In this document: in pieces, positions 25,203 to 64,000 of the stretch
Numbering within the stretch: position 1 is the stretch's first letter
How the letters are laid out: the number at the start of each line of letters is the position of its first letter
Origin: Eleginops maclovinus
Lineage: Eukaryota > Chordata > Actinopteri > Perciformes > Eleginopidae
Length of the DNA stretch: 64,000 bases
Assembly: GCF_036324505.1 (NCBI RefSeq)
Contig: NC_086349.1
Location: 27,485,759 to 27,549,758, forward strand
Direction of reading: 5' to 3'
Notes under the pieces: generated by a model
Told to the model about the DNA's origin: nothing
The model's database searches: none
The model's input: the letters and a program-made list of their open reading frames with translations, nothing else
Program-made: the position numbers and the translations under genes

Positions 25203-26611
25203 CGCAGCCTGCAAAGGTCACTGTCTGCTGGCGGACATAATTGCTTAACATATGATTATCACTGCATTAGGCATCATATACTTTTCTGATCGATCTACCT
25301 CCGGGTTTTTTTTGCAACATTTTACCGGCACGCATCCGAACAGGAGGCAACATTTCCCCATTAAGTCTTTCCTAAATGATTAATGCATTGTACATTTATT
25401 CATCTGGGATCTCCTTCCTGTTTGCCTCTGATGGAAGTTTGCATGATGTGCTGGGAACATATGTTTATCCCCAGCATGCAGGACTGGTTTTCAGAGCAGC
25501 AACAAGAGGCTTTTTCTGTCACATTCAAATTTTTGCTTTTGCTTTCGGCCTGCTCTGAATTTAGCTCTGCTGCTTGTGTTTGCAGGGAACTCCCTTCACA
25601 GGACACTTTGTTTCCTTTGAGCGCTCTGCAGGATTTATTGTTCAACACTTCATTGCACTCTGTTGTCTTGCACTAAACCTTCATTTTATCGGCTGTTTCC
25701 TGGTTCAGATACACGCCATGCGGGTGCAGATAATCCCCTGGGTTTAAGAGTCAAGGGCTCATTTAGCCTGGCATACTTTCTACCAGACTTTTGGCCCAGT
25801 TCATGGTGGATAATGACTTCAGAGATTTAAAATAAATGCAGCATATAGACGGTAATTAGAGCTGCTATGTTTAGTAGATACAGAAACATAAATGCATTCT
25901 ATCGTGATTCATGTTTCAGTATTTTTCCTCGTGAATGAGCTTTTCTATGTTTTATATCCTATAAACAAGGGAACATCTGTGGGTTTTTCAGACAAAACAA
26001 GAAGAGATTTGCTGCTTTTGCTGTTTCATAATGAGTGAACGTTTGCGCTGACAAAACAAGACTCATAAAGACATAACTTTGCACTTCAGAAACTGACCGC
26101 AAACTATTTGAAGTGTGCACAAAAGGCTTTTCTATAACGCTATCCTGAAAGCTGCTGTTCAGAGTGGAGCAGCTTGTTTGTGAATGCATTGAATTCAGAA
26201 GAAGAACACGTTTATCTTAAGTCAGATATTGATGCAAAGACAGGAATGTGGCTCTACGTCAAAGTACAGGCAGAGCTCTGTTCCTTTCATTGTGGGCGGA
26301 AAGGTTTTGTTTATATTTTGCTGATACGAGATGCATGTAAACAAGGAGCATCATATGTTGATGCAAATACACGAACACCACATGAAGTGTGTATTATAAT
26401 GTGAACACGCAGTGAAGATCTTTCATTAAACCAAATCATTCATCTAAATGTAGTCATTAGTTTCCTGCCAGTGGAGCTGTAATTCAGAGCATGCAATGAA
26501 ATAATGAAATCACCACAGTGATGCATAATGGTTGTGGGGAGCCATGAAAAGCTTTTATAATTACGCATTATTGGTCACACAAAGAGAACCCGAATGTTAG
26601 GGTGTGTTTTG

Positions 26612-26737
26612 TTCAGATGTTCTGCAGGATTCTGCTCCTCTGTGTTCTGGTGTCGATGTGTCCCATCTCCTCAGTTCAGAGGAGATGGGACACGCTATCT
26701 TTTGGTCGCAGTCGAGCTTTTATGTTTCACAAAGAAC
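26612..26737. repeat. Left copy of a duplicated segment flanking minisatellite array 2
   Basis: Matches 27602-27752 in the same orientation. Shared blocks are CAGATGTTCTGCAGGAT, GGTGTCGATGTGT, CACTTCAGAG-like, GCTATCTTTTG.TCGC.GTCG and TATGTTTCACAAAG. This copy also holds a perfect 15-bp inverted repeat (26658-26672 with 26679-26693, 6-nt loop) that the right copy lacks. Confidence 0.8.
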
Positions 26738-26867
26738 GGAAATGTTTTATTTAACATATAAAAGCTGTCAGCAGTACAAGAGAGTATCTTTTGAATCACT
26801 CAGAACAAAGACGTTACATTTTGGTGTGCGGAATAATAATCAGTGTTGAAAGAATGCACGCATACTT

Positions 26868-27566
26868 TAAAGAGTCCTCTCCTGCTGATGTTCAGGTGTA
26901 TATCAGTATGTAGAGTCTCTACTTTAAAGAGTCCTCTCCTGCTGATGTTCAGGTGTATATCAGTATGTAGTGTCTCTACTTTAAAGAGTCCTCTCCTGCT
27001 GATGTTCAGGTGTATATCAGTATGTAGAGTCTCTACTTTAAAGAGTCCTCTCCTGCTGATGTTCAGGTGTATATCAGTATGTAGAGTCTCTACTTTAAAG
27101 AGTCCTCTCCTGCTGATGTTCAGGTGTATATCAGTATGTAGAGTCTCTACTTTAAAGAGTCCTCTCCTGCTGATGTTCAGGTGTGTATCAGTATGTAGAG
27201 TCTCTACTTTAAAGAGTCCTCTCCTGCTGATGTTCAGGTGTATATCAGTATGTAGCGTCTCTACTTTAAAGAGTCCTCTCCTGCTGATGTTCAGGTGTAT
27301 ATCAGTATGTAGTGTCTCTACTTTAAAGAGTCCTCTCCTGCTGATGTTCAGGTGTATATCAGTATGTAGTGTCTCTACTTTAAAGAGTCCTCTCCTGCTG
27401 ATGTTCAGGTGTATATCAGTATGTAGAGTCTCTACTTTAAAGAGTCCTCTCCTGCTGATGATCAGGTGTATATCAGTATGTAGTGTCTCTACTTTAAAGA
27501 GTCCTCTCCTGCTGATGTTCAGGTGTATATCAGTATGTAGTGTCTCTACTTTAAAGAGTCCTCTCA
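26868..27566. repeat. 57-bp minisatellite array 2, inverted relative to array 1 (about 12 copies)
   Basis: Reverse complement of the unit at 23985-24950, with the same variant site (GTAGAGTC versus GTAGTGTC, once GTAGCGTC). It ends about 230 bp before the dgka start codon. Confidence 0.97.
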
Positions 27567-27601
27567 GAGCCTCTCCCCCTCTGATATTGCATGTGTTTGA
27601 G

Positions 27602-27752
27602 GCAGATGTTCTGCAGGATCCTCCTCTGCTCGGTTTCCTCTCGTCTCTGGGTGTCGATGTGTTCCTCTCCACACTTCAGAGGGTTTTTCACACAGCAAGA
27701 TGGGAGATGCTATCTTTTGCTCGCCGTCGTGCCGTTATGTTTCACAAAGCGT
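27602..27752. repeat. Right copy of the duplicated segment flanking minisatellite array 2
   Basis: Partner of 26612-26737; lies between the minisatellite and the first dgka coding exon. The two copies have diverged by substitutions and small gaps. Confidence 0.8.
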
Positions 27753-27793
27753 CCTGTTACTCACCCACCTCCTCTTTTCTCTGCTTCAGCAGC

Positions 27794-42982
<15,189 letters not shown>

Positions 42983-43050
42983 AAGGACCCCCTCCTCCCC
43001 CCCCCACTCTGGTTTACTGTAAATAAATACACTTTTAGGAATAAATCAAA
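42983..43050 (+). terminator. dgka: dgka 3' UTR and poly(A) signals
   Basis: Two AATAAA hexamers at 43022-43027 and 43040-43045 lie within 65 bp of the dgka stop, implying a very short 3' UTR. Confidence 0.6.
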
Positions 43051-44507
<1,457 letters not shown>

Positions 44508-45612
44508 CAAGTGAAAGAAGTACTCAGGTCTTGTACTTGAGTAAAGTAGAAGTACTCAGGTCTTGTACTTGAGTAAAAGTAGAAGTACTCAGATCTTGTA
44601 CTTGAGTAAAGTAGAAGTACTCAGGTCTTGTACTTGAGTAAAGTAGAAGTACTCAGGTCTTGTACTTGAGTAAAAGTAGAAGTACTCAGATCTTGTACTT
44701 GAGTAAAGTAGAAGTACTCAGGTCTTGTACTTAAGTAAAGTAGAAGTACTCAGGTCTTGTACTTGAGTAAAGTAGAAGTACTCAGATCTTGTACTTGAGT
44801 AAAGTAGAAGTACTCAGGTCTTGTACTTGAGTAAAGTAGAAGTACTCAGGTCTTGTTTTTGAGTAAAGTAGAAGTACTCAGATGTTGTACTTGAGTAAAG
44901 TAGAAGTACTCAGATCTTGTACTTGAGTAAAGTAGAAGTACTCAGGTCTTGTACTTGAGTAAAGTAGAAGTACTCAGGTTTTGTACTTAAGTAAAGTAGA
45001 AGTACTCAGATCTTGTACTTGAGTAAAGTAGAAGTACTCAGATCTTGTACTTGAGTAAAGTAGAAGTACTCAGGTCTTGTACTTGAGTAAAGTAGAAGTA
45101 CTCAGATCTTGTACTTGAGTAAAGTAGAAGTACTCAGGTCTTGTACTTGAGTAAAGTAGAAGTACTCAGGTCTTGTACTTGAGTAAAGTAGAAGTACTCA
45201 GGTCTTGTACTTGAGTAAAGTAGAAGTACTCAGGTCTTGTACTTGAGTAAAGTAGAAGTACTCAGATCTTGTACTTGAGTAAAGTAGAAGTACTCAGGTC
45301 TTGTTCTTGAGTAAAGTAGAAGTACTCAGGTCTTGTACTTGAGTAAAGTAGAAGTACTCAGGTCTTGTACTTGAGTAAAGTAGAAGTACTCAGATCTTGT
45401 ACTTGAGTAAAGTAGAAGTACTCAGGTCTTGTTCTTGAGTAAAGTAGAAGTACTCAGATCTTGTACTTGAGTAAAGTAGAAGTACTCAGGTCTTGTACTT
45501 GAGTAAAGTAGAAGTACTCAGATCTTGTACTTGAGTAAAGTAGAAGTACTCAGGTCTTGTACTTGAGTAAAGTAGAAGTACTCAGGTCTTGTACTTGAGT
45601 AAAGTAGAAGTA
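44508..45612. repeat. 32-bp minisatellite, about 34 copies
   Basis: Unit GTACTCAGGTCTTGTACTTG followed by AGTAAAGTAGAA, in head-to-tail copies with very few variants (CAGGTC or CAGATC; GTAAAG or GTAAAAG; TTGTAC or TTGTTC). Each unit contains TACTCA and TGAGTA as a small inverted repeat. The array abuts a dispersed element that carries similar motifs at both ends. Confidence 0.97.
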
Positions 45613-46020
45613 CCAGAGTGTAGGAATACTCTGTCACAGTAAAAGTATTCTAAATGTTCCTCCAGTGAAAGTAGAAAGTACTCTCCTCTAAATGTACTTA
45701 AAGTAGCGACAGTGAAAGTAGTCATTGTCTGATTGGTCCATTTCAGAATAATATCTCTGATATGTTTTATAATGATTGATCATTAAAGTGTTCTCAGAGC
45801 TGGTAAAGGTGCAGCTAGTTTGAATGCTTTGTATACTGCAGGGTAGCTGCTGGATTTACTGCAGGTGAACTACAGTCTGATTTAAGGGAGATTATATTTA
45901 CCATCAGTAATCCTAATCTGTAAAGTAACTAAAGGTACTAAATACATGTAGTGGAGTAAAAGTACACCATTTACGTCTGAACTCAAGTAAAGTAGAAGTA
46001 CCTCAAAATTGTACACCTCT
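45613..46020. mobile_element. Dispersed element from which the 32-bp array probably arose
   Basis: Contains AAAAGTATTCTAAATG, CCATTTCAGAATAATAT, GAGCTGGTAAAGGTG.AGCTAGTTTGAA, ATACTGCAGGGTAG, AATCTGTAAAGTAACTAAAGG, GTAGTGGAGTAAAAGTAC and CTCAAGTAAAGTAGAAGTACCTCAAAATTGTAC. I recall this order from a very common teleost non-autonomous repeat. Its terminal motif CTCAAGTAAAGTAGAAGTAC matches the minisatellite unit. Confidence 0.65.
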
Positions 46021-46110
46021 GAATGTGTGTTCAAGACATCAAACAAGTGAAGCAGGAACATCCGAGGCACCCCTGAATGCAGCACGAGAAGGATGCACGT
46101 CAACATCCCC

Positions 46111-46165
46111 ATTGGCAGCTGAGTGCAGCCCTTCACAATAAAAGCCCCGCCCCCAGCAGCAGCCT
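46111..46165 (+). promoter_or_regulatory. tamalin: Candidate tamalin core promoter
   Basis: ATTGGC (inverted CCAAT) at 46111-46116, a TATA-like AATAAAAG at 46137-46144 and a GC box CCCCGCCCC immediately after. This would place transcription start near 46165, about 95 bp before the start codon. It lies about 100 bp after the end of the dispersed element. Confidence 0.5.
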
Positions 46166-46231
46166 CCCCAGCAGCACTCAGAGCTCTTCATACCGGCTCC
46201 ACGTTGAGGCTCAGCATCTCTCCCTCTGTCT

Positions 46232-46260
46232 ATGATCCAGATTCTTTCATATTTCCCAGC

Positions 46261-46264
<4 letters not shown>
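46232..46264 (+). CDS. Upstream ORF overlapping the tamalin start codon
   Basis: A 10-codon frame (MIQILSYFPA) starts at ATG 46232 in a weak context (T at -3). Its TGA stop at 46262-46264 overlaps the main ATG at 46261 as ATGA. It lies in the inferred 5' UTR, so it could act through termination-reinitiation or be bypassed by leaky scanning. It is probably regulatory rather than a functional peptide. Confidence 0.45.
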
Positions 46265-60000
<13,736 letters not shown>

Positions 60001-60320
60001 CTCTGATGGTCCCTTTCCAGATCGTTCTGCACCCCGTGACGCAGCAGGAAGAAGCCTCGTGAAGAGCTGCATCATGGGACACATGTGGACTAAAGTCTGT
60101 CTCTGAGACGCTGAACCAAAGAGAGCCCAAAGACTGCGCAGCCTCCTGTTCTTTAACTTATTTAATTTATTGTCTTTGTCATGTACAGATTTTTTTTACT
60201 GCATGCTCCCCCCCCTTCTGATTGTTCCTACGTTTTTCTAAGATTGAAATCGACTTTAGACTGGTCCTTTTTTTTTCAGTCACCGTTTTCTGAAAATAAA
60301 AACATGTGTCATTTTCAGAA
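60001..60320 (+). other. tamalin: tamalin 3' UTR
   Basis: From the stop codon to an AATAAA at 60295-60300 (context GAAAATAAAAACATG). Short and unique. Confidence 0.65.
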
Positions 60321-60691
60321 CGAGCGCTCGTTATTTTGTGCAGAAGAAGCTGTTTGTGTCGCCACAGCAGACCCGCCGCTGCCAGACAATGTGTTTGTGA
60401 TTTCCTCCGAGGAGAAGTGTCCTCTTCTTTTAAACATAGCAGCTGCTCACAGCTCCTCGAGCTCTGGAGGTTAGTGTCTGGTTTCGGCTGGTTGGAGGCT
60501 CTTTGTGGTGGAGGTGTGCAGAAAGGAGGCCGTTGTGTCGGCTCTGACACGCAGCATTGTGGCAGCGCAGAGGAATGTGCGGAGAAAAGGCATGACCCGA
60601 AATACCAAACACAACCGCTCTTTCAGCTCCACGCCGCAGCGCTGATTCCTCCTCTTCCAAACTCTCTTATTCCCAGGGCTTCAGTTGTCCG

Positions 60692-60836
<145 letters not shown>

Positions 60837-61024
60837 TGCACGGAGTCTTTTCATTCCCAGCTGACCCGTGAGGTCATGCTGGTCACTTTCTCCTCGTTGA
60901 TCCCTTTTGTTGCAGAGGATGCTGAGCGATGGTATGCAGCCATGTGTCCGAGCCCCCCCCAACTGCTGCTGCTGGGTGGAGTGGAGGGCTGGGGGCGGGG
61001 GGGGGGGGATTGTTATGCAAGCAT

Positions 61025-61545
61025 GCCGGTGCTTTGGGTTCAGTGCGAGTAACGAGGGGGTCATTATTCAGGAGGGTACACTTAAAAACAGAGTGAGACA
61101 GAGGGCCCAAACACCGAGGTCTGCAACTAACCCGGGGGGCGGCAGCGGTGTCAAAGGAAGTATTCAGGAGCTTTCCCCGAGTTAAAGTACTACACTGCGT
61201 TCAGCGTTAATCACCAGAATGGACTTGATGCATTACAGTGAGAAGAACCCAAAGCAGCAAAGCAAAAACTCCTGAATAAAAGTTTGTAAACTGGTTCTCA
61301 CAAAGTTTGCTGCTAAGATTAAAGAGGATTCATTTCCACAACAGGGTTTTCTGTAGGAATCCACGCCGGTGTTTGGGTTCAGAAGGAGTAACGAGGGGGT
61401 CATTATTCAGGAGGGTACACTAAAGACAGAGCGAGTGAAAGGGCCGTTTAGCAGAGACAGAGGGCCCAAACACCGAGGGAGAGAGGCAGCGGTGTTAAAG
61501 GAAGTATTCAGGAGCTTTCCCCGAGTTAAAGTACTGAGTGTGAGA
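61025..61545. repeat. Diverged tandem duplication, 345 bp apart
   Basis: 61025-61195 and 61362-61545 share GAGTAACGAGGGGGTCATTA and the bases after it, CAGAGGGCCCAAACACCGAG, GGCAGCGGTGT, and a 35-bp stretch ending CCCCGAGTTAAAGTACT. Short indels separate the blocks. Confidence 0.9.
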
Positions 61546-61759
61546 ATACTCTACAACGTTTAATCAGCTAAATGAGCTCAAACCTAAAAATACCCGAAAA
61601 CAAACATCAGAAAATAAGTTTGTAAACGGATAAAGTTTGATCCTGTTAAACTCAATTCATCCAAACTCTACTCAGTTTCTGATGTGAGATTTCTTTTGTG
61701 TTAGGAATAAAGAGGATTCAGCCACAGACTGTTTGGTTTATTGTTAACCAACTATAATG

Positions 61760-61914
61760 TCTACATAAGATCCTTCCCCCTGTAGTACTGCGCAGGAGGA
61801 AGCGTGCATCGGCAGAATAACCGAGTCTTAAAAGGTGAAATGTAGTAAGAGATGAGTCATTTCAGTGCATGCTTCCTCCTGCGCAGTACTACAGGAGGAA
61901 GGATCTTATGTAGA
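61760..61914. repeat. 49-bp inverted repeat, two mismatches, 57-nt spacer
   Basis: Arm 61760-61808 starts TCTACATAAGATCCTTCC; arm 61866-61914 is its reverse complement at 47 of 49 positions. It could be a small palindromic (MITE-like) element or a hairpin-forming insertion. No target-site duplication is obvious. Confidence 0.9.
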
Positions 61915-64000
61915 CCATTTGCGCCGAGCATGAGTCGACACAATGAGGAGGGATGTTTTTGTTTACCATTTTGGGATGAAGTCCATTCATTTCAGCTATG
62001 TGCATTTGATGCGTTCTCAAAGTTTTTCTTCATATTTTGACTTGAAGTTTGCATAAACGCTTTCACCGTTAGGATTTAAGTGTGTAGTCAGTCTGTAAAG
62101 TAGAAAATGGGTCCTTCGTGAAGCTGCTAACAACAACTCATTTGCATTATCTTGAGAAACTGGGACATGATTTTTGAAAAGTGACATTTTTGAGTGCCAT
62201 ATTAGAGAGAGGGACAATTTCTACAACTTTGGGCGAAGGATTTAAACATTGGTAGATTGTTTGGAGATGGATTTCCTTCCTAATAATCTGAAGTTTTGAT
62301 CTCTTTCTGGACTGCAGCTGGTCCTCCTACGTCAGTGATGTAAAAGGAGAAGCAGTAAGAGGAAGCCTGGAAGGTGTTTGAGATATTTCTCAAAGACACA
62401 GTGCGTCACAGTTTTCTGTCGAACCGTTGCTGCCTCTGGACGAATGAATGGATCAGTGCAGATGTTCCTGTTGGTTAAAAATGAGGAAGTGGTTTAATAT
62501 TTACTCAACAGCAAAGACACAAGACTTGAACCACACTTCATTATTCCTCACGCAAGAACAGAGCATGTTTGAGGTGGAAATATCTAAATACTCACGTCTG
62601 ACAGGACAGTGAAGCCTCAGGATGTGGGTGACAAATGTGCCGGAAATACACCATAAAGATTAGAGAATACGTCGGTTAAAAAAAGACTGTTTGCCTGTTA
62701 GTATCTCCATGTTTTTCAGTCAGTGTGTGTGTTTGACAAACAGGTAACATGCAGTAAAATGGAAACCTGCCTCCAGAGAAGACAGGTGTGGATTTGAGAT
62801 GCCTTCATAAATGTCAATAAAAAGTGTGCTTTACTTATAAAAATGTCCATAAAAGACAAGAGTATATCAGCTTAAGCCTTCACCCTCAACAGTGCCTTCA
62901 ATGAAAACCTATTAGAAGTTAATTATCTGCATCTTAAATAAATATAAAGTGCATTTGGTTTCCCAGCAGCAGCAGCAGCACTGGGATCATACAGCTTTTA
63001 TTGTCTCTTTGCTGTTTTAACAGCCTCTCTCCTGAAGCTATGATCATCATTTCCAGCCAGCAGCTCGTTAATGAACAGCTCAGTTATACAGTTAGAGCCT
63101 CTGAGCTGTTTATTGTATCACCCCGCCCCCCTTCCCCAAATACAGTCCATAACAGTTTTCCAGTATGAAACACACCGTGATGTGCATTAAAATGTCAAAT
63201 GAGCAGCTCACATGAGAAGGGATATCTTAAACACCGAGAAAGAGGGCTCACATGAACAGTATTTCACTTGTCAAAGGAAATCCACTGCAGGAATATGAAG
63301 GTGCAAAGACATCACATCTCTTTATGTGTTCTCCAGTTTCACAGTAAGTCCTTAAATGACTTCTCCCACCCACACACCTACCACACACACCCACACACAC
63401 ACCCACCCATACACACCCACCCATACACACACATGCAAAGCCACACTTTAATTAGTACTTCCTGTTGAAGAGAGCGACAGGTGTGTGTGCTTTTATTTCC
63501 CGTTGCAGCTCATGTGTCATTCCTGAACATGTAGCTTTGATGCTAACACAGGAAGCACAACAGCTGCATGCTGCTGATCCCAGTGGACATGTAAGGCTAA
63601 TTCAATGGATGGCTCAGTTTTAACTACCGCCTATGGTTTTAACACACATTTGTGGATGTGTGTCTCAGCTGCAAAAGCATCAGTAAAACATCAGACCTGG
63701 AATAAACCTGGAAATCGAATCATTTGCAGGTTATCTCTTGGAGTTATCTGAGAGGTGTTTTCTCCATATGTGAAACCTGGACAGAGTGGGTGTACAGATG
63801 GTGTATGATTTCAGTTCAGTTATTAGACGACTTCCTCTTTTTCTCGGCTGTTTTATGACGTTCAGTCAGATAAGGAACCACCTGCTCTCTCTGGTCCACT
63901 ACACATTACTCTTTTTCCATTATAAATCTACCATTGAATTTTACTGTTGACTGTTAGCCTGTTGCTCTCTGTCTGTCATTTCAATTTTAGCAGTAGCTAA

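Noticed and set aside
25383..25676. 97-codon + frame in dgka intron 1
   Set aside because: No domain, no splice partners and ordinary length for chance.
26800..27672. 290-codon minus-strand frame across minisatellite array 2
   Set aside because: Same cause: unit length divisible by three. No coding signature outside the repeats.
44508..45612. Possible CRISPR-like array
   Set aside because: Units are head to tail without unique spacers, and the genome is eukaryotic; this is a minisatellite.

Overview
This is 64 kb of vertebrate genomic DNA, almost certainly from a ray-finned (percomorph-type) fish. The coding exons are GC-rich, sit in AT-rich introns and translate to proteins colinear with human orthologues. 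The intergenic space holds teleost-style dispersed repeats, tRNA-derived SINEs and an unusual density of (TG)n/(CA)n microsatellites and minisatellites. There is no sign of bacterial, plasmid or phage DNA. I cannot name the species.

Three complete protein-coding genes were assembled exon by exon from open frames, GT/AG splice sites and phase. All lie on the + strand, head to tail. (1) rnf41 (NRDP1, RING E3 ubiquitin ligase): 5 coding exons between 9800 and 12969, 318 aa, poly(A) signal at 14028. (2) dgka (diacylglycerol kinase alpha): 23 coding exons between 27794 and 42982, about 730 aa, with a probable non-coding first exon at about 15466-15510. (3) tamalin (also called grasp; PDZ scaffold): 8 coding exons between 46261 and 60000, 353 aa, poly(A) signal at 60295. 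In human all three lie on 12q13, which fits conserved linkage. No operon-like relation is implied; all three touch receptor signalling or trafficking (ErbB3/cytokine receptor turnover, DAG-to-PA signalling, cytohesin/mGluR scaffolding).

Layout. 1-6135: no recognisable exon; ends with a convincing poly(A) signal, probably the 3' UTR of an upstream + strand gene. 6136-9590: repeats and the likely rnf41 promoter. 9593-14050: rnf41. 14050-15430: spacer. 15430-43045: dgka, whose 12 kb first intron holds A/T-rich arrays, a SINE, two inverted 57-bp minisatellite arrays and two very long (TG)n tracts. 43046-46110: spacer containing a 1.1-kb array of 32-bp repeats. 46111-60300: tamalin. 60301-64000: repeats, tandem duplications and a near-perfect inverted repeat; no gene recognised.

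Most notable: a one-base insertion that breaks the dgka frame inside a highly conserved part of the catalytic region (41720-41722), beside a SINE; a tamalin 3' splice site whose polypyrimidine tract is entirely (TG)n; a dgka intron of 136 nt that is two-thirds (CA)n; inverted minisatellite arrays in dgka intron 1; a tamalin uORF whose stop overlaps the main start codon; and several near-perfect palindromes. No wholly new multi-gene system was seen.
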